This document shows positions 10,501 to 18,564 of a DNA stretch of 64,000 nt, one piece after another. The stretch comes from Desulfosarcina ovata subsp. ovata (GTDB lineage Bacteria; Desulfobacterota; Desulfobacteria; Desulfobacterales; Desulfosarcinaceae): assembly GCF_009689005.1 (NCBI RefSeq), contig NZ_AP021879.1:3472001-3536000 (forward strand). Direction: 5' to 3'. Under the pieces are notes generated by a model. The model searched no databases. It saw only the letters and a list, made by a program, of their open reading frames with translations, and was not told where the DNA came from. A program made the position numbers and the translations under genes. The number at the start of each line of letters is the position of its first letter. Position 1 is the first letter of the stretch.

Positions 10501-11114
10501 ATCCGGAAGCCGTCTTCATAATGCCCCTTCACCCTCTTGTGAAACAGTCGGCTGCGATCTTCGATACGAAAAAACGAGTCATTACGGTTTTGCGGGCCAA
10601 AAACAATGATGTCCCCAAAGGCAACTATGAATTTGCAATTTACCAGTGGCGGTTCCATGGCGTCAGGGAGGACTTGGTTTTGCAGCCGGTTGCTTCAACA
10701 GATGCTGTGACCAAACACCTTTCCAGACTTCTTGAAACGGCAGAAAGCATACCGACGGAAAGAGCTGATGCACCAGAGCAGAATATATGGGATGGGCTGG
10801 ATGCTCAGCATCACAAAATGTGGTCTGAGGCGCGCACCCAACATCAGCGTAGAACCCAAGAGCTGGCGGAGTACCGGAGGGAGAGTCTAACGACAAGCCA
10901 CAAAGCACGAATAGCTCTCCTCGAAGAACAGCTCGAGCTGGCAACAAATGAAAAAATCCAAAAGATGCGCCGTTCACAGATAGCAGCAGCGGAGGCCGAC
11001 TACGCCAGGCGTATCCAAGACTTGGACATCGCCATTGAAAGAGCGGAAATAAGCGCCGAGCCAGTGGCATACGGAGTGATCCAAATCATTGGAGATGTGG
11101 TTTATGCCGAGTAA
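7515..11114 (+). CDS. SNF2/DEAD-like helicase with N-terminal Swt1-type HEPN domain
   Basis: The 1199-residue protein begins with an all-helical domain ending in RNRWAH, an R-x4-H signature (R105, H110) of HEPN ribonuclease domains of the Swt1 kind. A small beta domain follows (residues about 180-235, FTPGQIVHLKS to YASQL). Then comes a superfamily 2 helicase core: Walker A GVGVGKTIEAG with K301, DEAH-type VDEAHH at 414, LTATPIQ, and motif VI QRIGRIDR starting near 789. The tail is a long charged coiled coil. It lies between ietS and the sacsin-like ATPase and overlaps the latter by 11 bases, which suggests one transcription unit. The pairing of HEPN with a translocase suggests RNA or tRNA cleavage gated by DNA sensing; that is inference. 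Confidence 0.85.
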   Translation: MADLLENNSMQVSMAHLLSEASKNLARFLEKVLPGLFGDWWNEAVVNILSFQQRRRVKERGINSLASLDLAALLRVLDQNWYQISTKLELTSEARHFVKEMQTVRNRWAHAGSEGFPVDDVYRDLDTLQRFAVVVETDESLLDEVRETKASLLSKERPGPDQDGAVLESPSPEAPGSDTEFTPGQIVHLKSNPTMRGAVVSSIPGKPENRFLVFMDGETHTYYASQLKAEDRPEDESRFLPCVEFHSYLTALQIRYPGLSTLYSLNAARVDFIPYQFRPVLRFIRSDRPRLLVADGVGVGKTIEAGLILRELQARRDIRSILIICPRPLVTERKWQIEMKRFEERFVHLDGPTLRYCINEMDLEGIWPEQHHRIIIPYPLFDEALLYGSDGKRKRKKGLLDLDPPPRFDLVIVDEAHHIRNQDTFSHKAVRFFCDHTEAVIFLTATPIQLGNHDLFVLLHTLRPDLIIDQESFEHMSEPNPFINQAVALARAQEPEWAIQAKEALDNAAGTPWGQSILIHNPEFNRINVRLAEGQIGLEERVQLITELEALHTFSGIINRTRRRDIGEFTVRKPETVIVEFTPNQKDLHDELLQIQAEIFSRLHGDVNVKFMMTTIRRQAASCLFGLAPFLEEILSRHLDELSWEEADNTEFVPKSDAVDSIESRIQAILGKARDLDPYDPKLDALRNVIRDKQKLPNNKVMLFSSFRHTLHYLYEHLKTDGFRVGLIHGGTPDEDRVELRNRFELPPNQDDGLDILLFSEIGCEGLDYQFCDCIVNYDLPWNPMRVEQRIGRIDRNGQKSESVAIFNLITPGTVDADIYERCLVRIGVFNNALGGSEEILGEITREIRSIAENFSLNEIERGEQLQQLADNKIRLIQEQDELEQKQLELFGIRLPQDQMKREIEQASSYWLSPISIRRLITIYLQRTCGRNQEFILGEKALKTLRLSQEARNNLLRDFRKIPRQNTTVYREWENWLKGGNPHLLITFDSECASQHPEAVFIMPLHPLVKQSAAIFDTKKRVITVLRAKNNDVPKGNYEFAIYQWRFHGVREDLVLQPVASTDAVTKHLSRLLETAESIPTERADAPEQNIWDGLDAQHHKMWSEARTQHQRRTQELAEYRRESLTTSHKARIALLEEQLELATNEKIQKMRRSQIAAAEADYARRIQDLDIAIERAEISAEPVAYGVIQIIGDVVYAE

Positions 11115-14100
11115 CTACGATCACATACGCAATGACGAAAAACGGAACGAGGCTATTCTTGACAAGGCCCTCAAGCTCTTGGGCAAAATGTATTCTGACA
11201 GAACACATTTTGTCTTTGAGCTTCTGCAAAACGCCGAGGACGCCAGAGCTTCAAAAGTCCTGTTTAATCTTTTCGAGGACAAGCTCGAGGTGTTCCACGA
11301 CGGCCGCCTATTTGATGAGAAAGATGTTCGTGGCATTTGCGGGGTGGGTGAAGGCACGAAGGCTGAAGATCTCACACAGATCGGCAAATTCGGTATCGGC
11401 TTTAAGTCTGTCTATGCATATACGACCACGCCTGAAATTCATTCTGGACATGAAAGCTTCAGAATCGAAAACTACGTTCGCCCCTATGCCGTGCAGCCGC
11501 GGATTATAGGAGATTTATGGACGACTCATTTTGTGTTTCCTTTCAACAGACCCGATGTCAATCCGGAAATCGCATGCAAGGAAATCAGCGGAAGGCTTCG
11601 TAAGCTGAGCGCTAGAACACTTCTTTTCCTTCGAAATATTAAGGAGATCGAATACAGGCTGCTGGATGGGATGGAAGGTGTTTATCTGCGGGATGAGGCT
11701 ATTCGGGGTGCTGCAAGGGAAGTAACGGTCATTGGGCAGAACAACGGCGTAGATGAAAGTGAGAGCTGGTTGATATTTGAACGACCCGTGGAAGTCCCTG
11801 ACCCTGGCGATGATTGCCCTCGTCACGTCCCGGTCGAGATTGGTTTTCATCTTGAGAAAAACGAAGAGGAACGTCGAGATGAGGTTGCAAGAGTTAAGGA
11901 TTCACCGCTTGTGGTCTACTTCCCAACGGAAAAAGAGACTCGATTCGGGTTTTTGATCCAGGGGCCGTACAAGACGACTCCTGCTCGGGACAATATACCA
12001 AAAGAGGACGATTGGAATGCGAATCTGGTACGAGAGACCGCGTGCCTTATCGTTGATGTATTACCGCAGCTTAAGGGTTTTGGTCTTTTGGATGTCTCGC
12101 TGCTTGAGGCGTTACCGATAAGGATGGAAGATTTTCCTTCAGGTAGTATGTTTTTTCCGATTGCTAAGGCCGTGCGTAATACGCTTATGGACCAAGAACT
12201 ACTACCAACCGATGATAAAACTTATGTTTCGGCCCAGAATGCCAAATTGGCAAGTGCTGAATGGTTGAGAAATATATTGCGAAATGATCATCTCAGGCTT
12301 CTATATCAAAAAGATTTTAAATGGATTAATGGAGAGATAACCGAAACGGGACGTTATAGTGTGCTTTGGAAATATATTCGGCAAGAACTGCAAGTCGAAG
12401 AGGTGACCCCCGATAGCTTTTCAAGAAAGATCGATAATTCTTTCTTAGAGGAACAAAGCGACGAATGGCTTGTAAGGTTCTATGGATACTTGTTGGACAC
12501 AGAAAAACTTTGGCGTTCTCCAAGATGGTCCGGCGATTCGGGAGGACTTCTCCGTTCCAAGCCTATTGTACGGCTCCAAGATGATGCTCACGTGCCCCCT
12601 TTCAGGGCTGATGGAACAACGCCAAATGCCTATTTGCCTCCCCCGGAAGATACTGATTTCCCGATTGTGAAGCGGTCGATTGCAAGCGATGAGCAAGCGG
12701 GAAGCTTCCTGAAACGTTTGGATCTTTCGGAGCCGGATGTTTTTGACGACATCGTTGAGAGGGTTCTACCCAAATACTCGAAAGAGGATGTGTCATTGAT
12801 CTCGGAGGCTGAGCACGCGGCGGATATTCAAAAAATTATGCGTGCTTTGACCTCTGATTCAGAGGCTGGGAAGAAAAAGGTTGTTAAGGAAGCAAGGCAG
12901 ACACCTTTTCTCAAAGCAACCGACCCTTTTGGGAACTTGGCGTTCAAAAAGCCATGCGTTGTATATCAGGAAAACCCGGATTTGCGACTATATTTTTCGG
13001 GCTCAACAGATGTTTGGTTTCTATCCGAAAAAGCTTCAGCAACCGACCCCAGCGTTTGGAGCGAACTTGGCGTTGCGAGAAAACCGCGTTTTAGAAAAAT
13101 GCAAGTTGATCTGCCTTGGGAGGAGAGAAGCAGATTACGAGGAAATCAGGGGCATACAAGAGATATTGAAACTATCGATTACGATATTGATGGATTGGAT
13201 AGTTTCTTATCAAACGTTCCACAAGATAGCCAACAGTTAATAGGATATTCACTAATTATCTGGGGCTTTCTTCTGGAGCATCTTAAGGAGAGCTCCTATT
13301 ATCAATTTTATGAAGGACAATACAGGTGGTTTTATTATCAGGAGCGGACAGCGTATTTTACCGCCACCTGGAAGAGACAACTTCGTGGCTGTTCGTGGAT
13401 ACCTAAATATGGCAGTGATAGTCCATTCAAGCCAGGCGAGGTAAGCCTTGGCGATCTTCCTGATCAATTTGATCGTAACGAAAAATTGGCTGACCTTCTC
13501 GGTATGAAGAAGGATGTTGTTTTTAAGCTTGCTGAAGAAGCAGGTATTCCAGTAGAAGACATCGATTTATTACGGAGATTTCCCGAAGAATTTAGCCATT
13601 GGAAAGCACAGATTGCCGAACAAAATGAAAGGCCAGCATTTCCGTCAAGGACGGTAGCGAATCCTGAGCGCCGGCAGGAAAGGATTTGGGAGCAACTCGC
13701 CGATTCCCCAAAAAAGGAATACGAGGAACGCGAAAGAAGCGTTAGGAAAACCAGGGGGGCTGTCGACCCTTCTATTTGGCTCAGAGAGCAGTACACCAAC
13801 GATGCCGGTCAAATGGTCTGTCAAATCTGCAAGGAGGAGATGCCGTTCAGAAAGCGCGATGGTCAGTACTATTTTGAATCGGTCGAGGCGCTTTCTGTTG
13901 ACTATTTCACGAGAGAGCATGAGGCTCAATATCTGGCCTTATGTCCGGTGTGCGCTGCGAGATATAAGGAATTCGTGAAACTTGACGAGCGCGTGATGGA
14001 GGCATTGAATCAGGTATTGAGGGCTTCTGATGAAGGTGAAGTACCTCTGAACCTGGGTGAGTTAGAAACAAGCATCAAGTTTGTTGGAAGTCATTTCATT

Positions 14101-14133
14101 GATATGAAAGCGATTCTTGAAGCGGAAGATTGA
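11104..14133 (+). CDS. Sacsin/Hsp90-like GHKL ATPase with C-terminal CxxC...CxxC module
   Basis: I start it at ATG 11104, after GGAGATG and inside the end of the helicase gene; length is 1009 residues. The first 150 residues are a GHKL ATPase: N-box ELLQNAEDA (N43), G1 region GICGVGEGTK and G2 lid GKFGIGFKS near 94. This is the sacsin N-terminal ATPase-like fold. The last 110 residues hold C906/C909 and C947/C950 with a nearby RxHxA, resembling a zinc-bound HNH-like fold. Proteins of this type recur beside SNF2 helicases in defence islands. The middle 650 residues are not recognised. Chaperone-like sensing of phage components is inference. Confidence 0.8.
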   Translation: MPSNYDHIRNDEKRNEAILDKALKLLGKMYSDRTHFVFELLQNAEDARASKVLFNLFEDKLEVFHDGRLFDEKDVRGICGVGEGTKAEDLTQIGKFGIGFKSVYAYTTTPEIHSGHESFRIENYVRPYAVQPRIIGDLWTTHFVFPFNRPDVNPEIACKEISGRLRKLSARTLLFLRNIKEIEYRLLDGMEGVYLRDEAIRGAAREVTVIGQNNGVDESESWLIFERPVEVPDPGDDCPRHVPVEIGFHLEKNEEERRDEVARVKDSPLVVYFPTEKETRFGFLIQGPYKTTPARDNIPKEDDWNANLVRETACLIVDVLPQLKGFGLLDVSLLEALPIRMEDFPSGSMFFPIAKAVRNTLMDQELLPTDDKTYVSAQNAKLASAEWLRNILRNDHLRLLYQKDFKWINGEITETGRYSVLWKYIRQELQVEEVTPDSFSRKIDNSFLEEQSDEWLVRFYGYLLDTEKLWRSPRWSGDSGGLLRSKPIVRLQDDAHVPPFRADGTTPNAYLPPPEDTDFPIVKRSIASDEQAGSFLKRLDLSEPDVFDDIVERVLPKYSKEDVSLISEAEHAADIQKIMRALTSDSEAGKKKVVKEARQTPFLKATDPFGNLAFKKPCVVYQENPDLRLYFSGSTDVWFLSEKASATDPSVWSELGVARKPRFRKMQVDLPWEERSRLRGNQGHTRDIETIDYDIDGLDSFLSNVPQDSQQLIGYSLIIWGFLLEHLKESSYYQFYEGQYRWFYYQERTAYFTATWKRQLRGCSWIPKYGSDSPFKPGEVSLGDLPDQFDRNEKLADLLGMKKDVVFKLAEEAGIPVEDIDLLRRFPEEFSHWKAQIAEQNERPAFPSRTVANPERRQERIWEQLADSPKKEYEERERSVRKTRGAVDPSIWLREQYTNDAGQMVCQICKEEMPFRKRDGQYYFESVEALSVDYFTREHEAQYLALCPVCAARYKEFVKLDERVMEALNQVLRASDEGEVPLNLGELETSIKFVGSHFIDMKAILEAED

Positions 14134-14146
14134 AACCGTCATGCGC

Positions 14147-14340
14147 GGCGTAGTCACTGATACCAACGCTGCCATCTTTGGCGCGCTTCTTGGCGCTGTG
14201 TGGGTCGAAACGCGATCCCCGACCAATGGGCCGAATGCGTGCTAAACCGCCGCCCTGCTGCCGCACAACCACATGTGCGACGCCCTCGCCCGGATGGCTT
14301 CTGGCCTGTGAATGCTCTGGAGTGGCTGAAAAAATTGTAA
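14147..14340 (+). pseudogene. Remnant of an ADP-ribosylglycohydrolase (3' end only, frameshifted)
   Basis: The gap after the sacsin-like gene is not empty. One frame reads TDTNAAIFGALLGAV and then, after a single-base frame change near 14,203, GRNAIPDQWAECVLNRRP and FWPVNALEWLKKL to a stop at 14,340. This is the familiar end of ADP-ribosylglycohydrolase (DraG/COG1397) proteins, including the DTDTN metal-binding motif. The 5' nine tenths are missing, so it is a relic. Its presence suggests that the REase gene or its neighbour replaced an earlier ADP-ribosyl-removing gene. Confidence 0.7.
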
Positions 14341-14358
14341 TGGAAACGAGGGGCAAGA

Positions 14359-15315
14359 ATGGCTGAAATGAACAGCAGACAGCTGGCGCAAACATGGCCA
14401 TTTAAACGTTATAAGGTATTTGAACGTGAACTGAGGGATGCTGCTGCAGAATGGTTCTCCAGAAAGGGCTTGGCCACAACCGCGAGAATGCGGTATTGCC
14501 TCAAATCCCATGATAGCTGGCCGGAAAATATCATTTGCACTGACGTGGCCGAGTACATCAGGCAAGAGCATGAACGGAATTTAGGTAAGGATTCTTTCCC
14601 GCTTCACAAGTACCTTCACCACGGCCTGAGCAGCCAGGCAATGGTTTTCAATCTTGTGGGACCATTGATTGTCAGAAAAGACCTCGAACCGCTACGCGTA
14701 GCTATCGAGAAAGCAGGAATGCCCTGGCCGACCGGGGAAGTCACCGCTGGATTTGAGCACGACGACCGGGCAGTTTTTAACGAAGATTCCGGGCAGCCCA
14801 CATCAATTGATCTGGCCATATCCGGGAAGACCGCAAGAATCTTCATCGAGGCAAAACTCGTGGAAAGGGAATTCGGCGGCTGTTCTGTTTTTTCAGGCGG
14901 TGATTGTGATGGAAGGAACCCTATCTCGTATGGGATTGACGGCTGTTACCTTCACCACATTGGACGAAAATATTGGGAGCGAATAAACGAGTTCGGCTTC
15001 GGGGAGACTGCTTTCGCATCCGGGCCCATATGCCCGTTTATCAGTTACTACCAGTTTTTCAGGGAGGTGTTGTTCTCGCTCAAAAAGGACGGCTGTTTCG
15101 TGCTCCTTCACGACGAAAGAAACCCTGCATTTCTGAAGGTTTCCAAGGACGGAAAGAAGTCTGGCTTATGGCCGTTTCTCATGGAATCTGTGCCAGCAGA
15201 GCATGCCTCCAGTGTCGGGAGGGTGACCATCCAGCAGCTTGTCAGTGCGATTGATGAATCAGTTCGCCATCACGACTGGATCGACGAGTTCAAACAGAAA
15301 TATGGAATCGAATGA
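14359..15315 (+). CDS. Putative PD-(D/E)XK restriction endonuclease, PGN_0703-like
   Basis: The 318-residue protein starts at ATG 14359 after GAGGGG. The core SIDLAISGKTARIFIEAK has the arrangement of a PD-(D/E)XK nuclease: D151, then E164-x-K166 on the next strand. Several cysteines follow (GGCSVFSGGDCDG). The N-terminal half with LHHGLSSQAMVFNLVG is like the PGN_0703 family of putative restriction endonucleases, as I remember it. It is the last plus-strand gene of the defence island and could be the nuclease arm of a modification-dependent system whose methylase is the first gene here. The family name is moderately sure; the fold call is firmer. Confidence 0.6.
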   Translation: MAEMNSRQLAQTWPFKRYKVFERELRDAAAEWFSRKGLATTARMRYCLKSHDSWPENIICTDVAEYIRQEHERNLGKDSFPLHKYLHHGLSSQAMVFNLVGPLIVRKDLEPLRVAIEKAGMPWPTGEVTAGFEHDDRAVFNEDSGQPTSIDLAISGKTARIFIEAKLVEREFGGCSVFSGGDCDGRNPISYGIDGCYLHHIGRKYWERINEFGFGETAFASGPICPFISYYQFFREVLFSLKKDGCFVLLHDERNPAFLKVSKDGKKSGLWPFLMESVPAEHASSVGRVTIQQLVSAIDESVRHHDWIDEFKQKYGIE

Positions 15316-15772
15316 AAAGGTCAACTGGTTCAGACTTGGGTTACGATATCGCCGCGTTTGATGTGCAAACGGGAATCGAACCCGCGTCCGTTCTCTGTTT
15401 GGGGAAAATGTGGAGAAAAGCATTTCCCGCAAGCGACGCGGAGAGTGTTGCCTTGCGGTATTGTAACACGTTGTAATCAAATGATTTTTGATGTATTAGC
15501 GCGTGTGAGACGGATTTGCTGGACGGCGGAAAGCCCTCCACCAATTTATTGTTTTATATTCAGGATGTTAAGTGTTTTTAGCATCCTTTTTTTGTATCCC
15601 AACGGTATCCCAACCATGGCCTTGATCGTAATTTCGAATATCTATCGCCTTACAGTAGTTCATTTTTCAGTAATTTCATATAATTAAGCCAACAATAATA
15701 GAACGAGCGAAATCTGGTTTTGACATCAAGCATTTGGCTTTCGAAAAAATGATCAAGGCCATTATGAAAACG
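15316..15772. other. Intergenic boundary region with a lone T-arm-like sequence
   Basis: No credible gene is seen between the nuclease gene and the small minus-strand ORF. On the minus strand, 15,365-15,392 reads like the end of a tmRNA or tRNA (GGACGCGGGTTCGATTCCCG), but no acceptor or CCA follows. Composition drops from about half GC to strongly AT-rich across this stretch, which makes it the likely left limit of the mobile element. No direct repeat of the right-hand attachment site was found here. Confidence 0.4.
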
Positions 15773-15943
15773 TTATTCCCCGATATCGATATCCTCTGAC
15801 ATACGGCAAAAGACATCGAAAAGTCTTTTTGATTCATCTGTTACTTGTTCTGAAAAATGTCTTAACGTCTCACCGGCTTCGTTAGCATATTCAATTAACT
15901 TTTCAATGTTATCATAATTTCTTTCTAAGATCTGATCTGGCAT
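15773..15943 (-). CDS. Small acidic protein of 56 residues overlapping the avcD 3' end
   Basis: The ATG at 15,943 is preceded by GGAGGG, and the frame overlaps the last 32 bases of the avcD C-terminal segment, so it would be translated by coupling. The protein is mostly helical and acidic (MPDQILERNYDNIEKLIEY at the start, MSEDIDIGE at the end) with no recognised domain. Its place as the last gene of the dCTP deaminase operon makes it a candidate accessory or antitoxin-like partner, but nothing in the sequence shows a function. Confidence 0.5.
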   Translation of the reverse strand: MPDQILERNYDNIEKLIEYANEAGETLRHFSEQVTDESKRLFDVFCRMSEDIDIGE

Positions 15944-16515
15944 TTTTCCCTCCATTCTTTTTAGTTACCTTATTTTCATATCTATCTACCATAGATATGA
16001 TCTCAATGAAATGCTTTAGTTCATTTGCCGTTATAGGATGTGGATTCGACTTATCTAGGTGCGAACGATTTCGTTTTGTTAGTCTATGCGCAAACCTTGG
16101 TTTAAATGCCTGTTCTTCTTTTGATCTTACTAAATAATGTCCTTTATCGTTCTTTCGTTCATCTCTCTTAACAAAAAAATCATGGTATCTATGTGGCGCA
16201 ACACCACTATAGGGTGTTAACACTAATTTTTTCCCAAGACACCTATCGTCAATTGGGTCTAACTCTATTGCATCAGAATGAAGCTCTAAACCTAAACTTT
16301 TGGGATATGGTTCTAAATAAATAACTTTTTTGATTCCCGAGCAAATAATATGCTTAGTACAATTGTGGCAGGGTTGTGCAGTAACATACATTATACTGCC
16401 AGAAGTCGAACCTCGTCCAGATCTAGCTACACTTATAAGTGCATCCATTTCGGCATGCACAGCACGACAAAACTCAGTTAATTCCTTAAAGGCCGATTCA
16501 TTAATAAGATCTTTT
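15912..16515 (-). pseudogene. avcD: AvcD-type anti-phage dCTP deaminase, C-terminal third (cut off by IS copy 1)
   Basis: This piece carries the deaminase active site: HAEMDAL with the zinc-binding His and catalytic Glu (H363 and E365 of the rebuilt protein) and PCHNC with two zinc-binding Cys (392 and 395). Joined to the middle and N-terminal segments across the two IS insertions it gives one uninterrupted frame of 543 codons, the size expected for AvcD-like proteins. In its present state no start codon with a ribosome site precedes it, so it is probably silent. Confidence 0.8.
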
Positions 16516-16639
16516 AGACAATATGGTTGAACGTTAACCAAGACGGCAATAAAAAGGCCTGCCAAACCTTGAAAACGTGGGTTATAGTGAGCGGTCCGTA
16601 AAAAACCTAACTACAGAGCCAAAATCAAGGAGGCAGGCC

Positions 16640-17758
16640 ATGAACAAGATAGTAAAGTATGTTGGTTTAGATGTCCACAAAGATTCGATTACCATTGCTA
16701 TCGCCGATGAAGGACGTGACGGAAACGTTCGAGTGTATGGAAAAATCAGCAACGACCTGGGGCAGATTGATAACGTCATGCGAAAACTGATTTCACAAAA
16801 CGCCGAATTGCATTGTGTTTACGAAGCAGGTCCGTGCGGATATCCGATCTATAGGCATTTAACAAGCAAGGGGATCGATTGCGTTGTCGTTGCTCCAGCG
16901 TTGATCCCCAAAAAAACAGGTGATCGGGTTAAGAATGATCGCCGTGATGCAACCCACCTGGCGACGCTCCACCGTTCCGGAGAACTGACGCCGGTGTATG
17001 TCCCCGATCAGGCCGATGAAGCGCTTCGTGACCTGGTACGTGCACGAAAAGACATCCAAATATCGCTCCGCAAAGTCAAACAACAGATCAATGCCTTTTT
17101 ATTGCGACAAGGAATCAGTTATCCAGGTAAAAGCAAATGGGGTAAAGCTCATTTAAATTGGCTGGCGGAGCTGAAAATGCAGCATCCTGCCCAGCATATT
17201 GCCCTTACCGAATACCTGGACGCCATGGAAGACCATGAGGCCCGCGTTAAGCGCATCGAAAAAGCGATTGAGCAATGTTGCCAAACCAGTCGACTGCTTC
17301 CGGTTATCGAGGCTCTGCAAGCGCTCAGGGGGATTTCTTTGCTCAGCGCGGTGACCGTCGTCGCTGAACTGGGGGATCTGAGCCGTTTCGATACGCCGGC
17401 ACAGCTGATGGCCTATTTGGGTCTGATCCCATCGGAGCATTCAAGCGGTGGCACCATCAAAAAAGGCCCCATTACCAAAACCGGCAATACCCATGCCCGC
17501 AGGACGTTGATCGAATCGGCTCAGGCCTATCGTATGCCGGCCCGGAAAAGTAAGGCGATCCGTAAACGCCAGGAAGGCTTGCCGGACGATGTTTTGGATA
17601 TTGCCTGGAATGCACAGCTACGACTATGCCACCGCTACCGCAGGTTGATTGCAAAGGGCAAAAACCATAACGTGGTCATCACCGCGATTGCACGCGAGTT
17701 GGCCGGTTTCATCTGGGCCATTGCCCGGGCTGTTCCAATCGTGGCCGCTGAAAGATGA
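16640..17758 (+). CDS. IS110-family (IS1111 group) transposase, copy 1
   Basis: I start it at ATG 16640, after AGGAGGCAGGCC, giving 372 residues. The N-terminal RuvC-like DEDD domain begins YVGLDVHKDS and includes YEAGPCGY and KNDRRDATHLA; the C-terminal Tnp domain includes LRGISLLSAVTVVAELGDL and the serine-bearing EHSSGGTIKKGPITKTGN. Both domains are intact, so this copy may be active. It differs from copy 2 at only a handful of residues (for example G/S, E/D and Q/P around the middle), so one probably gave rise to the other, or both came recently from one source. Confidence 0.93.
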   Translation: MNKIVKYVGLDVHKDSITIAIADEGRDGNVRVYGKISNDLGQIDNVMRKLISQNAELHCVYEAGPCGYPIYRHLTSKGIDCVVVAPALIPKKTGDRVKNDRRDATHLATLHRSGELTPVYVPDQADEALRDLVRARKDIQISLRKVKQQINAFLLRQGISYPGKSKWGKAHLNWLAELKMQHPAQHIALTEYLDAMEDHEARVKRIEKAIEQCCQTSRLLPVIEALQALRGISLLSAVTVVAELGDLSRFDTPAQLMAYLGLIPSEHSSGGTIKKGPITKTGNTHARRTLIESAQAYRMPARKSKAIRKRQEGLPDDVLDIAWNAQLRLCHRYRRLIAKGKNHNVVITAIARELAGFIWAIARAVPIVAAER

Positions 17759-18276
17759 TTTGTTATAGCGTGGAAACCCAGGCCTATCAAGGCCAAGCCC
17801 TAAAGGGTGCTCCCTAAGGTCGCAGCCTTGACAGCCCTGACTTTCCACGCTGGGTGGGAATTAGCGACGGCGAGAGAAGCGCGACTGTTGCTCCGGCTCA
17901 AGAAGCTGGATAAGTACTTCTCGATAATCGATGATGCAAATAGAAAAAGAACTTATTGATTTTAAAAATGCTCAAGAAAGGATCGGCTTTATCAAAGAAC
18001 AAATATAGCCATCGAGCTTTTGGATAGGGGCGCGGTCGCGGTTTGGAGAACCCTCGAAAAAGCTATCGGAATAGGCCTTCAGGCCGAAACTCCCGTCTTT
18101 AGACCGAGGCAGCTCCACGACGAAGCCTAGTCATGCGGTATCCAATCCGCGAATATCAGAGTGCTCTACCGTCGTTATTGCAGACCCCGCCTCTATCCAA
18201 ACGCTCGATGAAAATTATTGGCCCAAGTTTTTTGGGTATGGATAGGTTTTTCTCTTGACAAGTGTTCAACCATATC
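17759..18276 (+). ncRNA. Candidate bridge-RNA region in the right noncoding end of IS copy 1
   Basis: IS1111-branch elements encode their bridge RNA downstream of the transposase. This 518-base end has structured segments: GCGTGGAAA near 17,769 pairs with TTTCCACGC near 17,850. At 18,014-18,023 it reads GAGCTTTTGG and at 18,054-18,069 CGAAAAAGCTATCGG. These two stretches contain both strands of the insertion target AGCTTTT around the CT core, as expected for the two guides of a target-binding loop. Exact RNA ends are not determined. Confidence 0.5.
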
Positions 18277-18440
18277 AGCTTTTCTTTCTGTTGTGGATTA
18301 AGATCTATTTCCGCAAGCATTTGGTTTTCTAACTTTTTTAACCTTTCTTGCTTGTTGGTGTCATTGATACATCTCCTATCTCCAACTAAATAACAACGTT
18401 TATCATCTTTTCCATCTTCCTGGGTATATAATCCCCCATT
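18277..18440 (-). pseudogene. avcD: AvcD middle segment, stranded between the two IS copies
   Basis: This 164-base island encodes NGGLYTQEDGKDDKRCYLV and on to NPQQKEK, the insert between the first deaminase strand and the HAE motif. Its upstream edge rejoins VPKA at 20,202 and its downstream edge rejoins LKDLINE at 16,515, both in frame. It proves that the two IS copies entered one gene separately and did not carry it with them. Confidence 0.85.
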
Positions 18441-18564
18441 AGACAATATGGTTGAACGTTAGCCACCGCGGCAATAAAAAGGCCTGCCAAACCTTGAAAA
18501 CGTGGGTTATAGTAAGCGTTCGTTAACAACCCTAACTACAGAGCCAAAATCAAGGAGGCAGGCC

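Larger units (their letters stand above)
16516..18276 (+). mobile_element. IS1111/IS110-family insertion sequence, copy 1 (1761 bp)
   Basis: The element has one transposase gene, a 124-base left noncoding end and a long right noncoding end of 518 bases. Twelve-base inverted repeats ATATGGTTGAAC (16,521-16,532) and GTTCAACCATAT (18,264-18,275) are set in from the ends by a few bases, the subterminal arrangement of the IS1111 branch. The ends were fixed by comparison with copy 2 and by the restored avcD frame; both sides carry the AG/CT dinucleotide of the target and there is no longer duplication. The target on the gene strand is AAAAGCTAA. Confidence 0.9.

Noticed and set aside
15365..15392. 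A complete tRNA gene on the minus strand
   Set aside because: Only a T-arm can be formed; no D-arm, anticodon arm or matching acceptor strand is present.
15358..15687. A 109-residue plus-strand frame beginning MMCKRESNPRPFSVWG
   Set aside because: The RESNPRP phrase is a common artefact of translating a T-arm-like sequence; no ribosome site or domain.
18156..18446. A 96-residue independent gene between the IS copies
   Set aside because: Its first half is the middle of avcD and its second half is IS right-end sequence; it has only a TTG start without a site.
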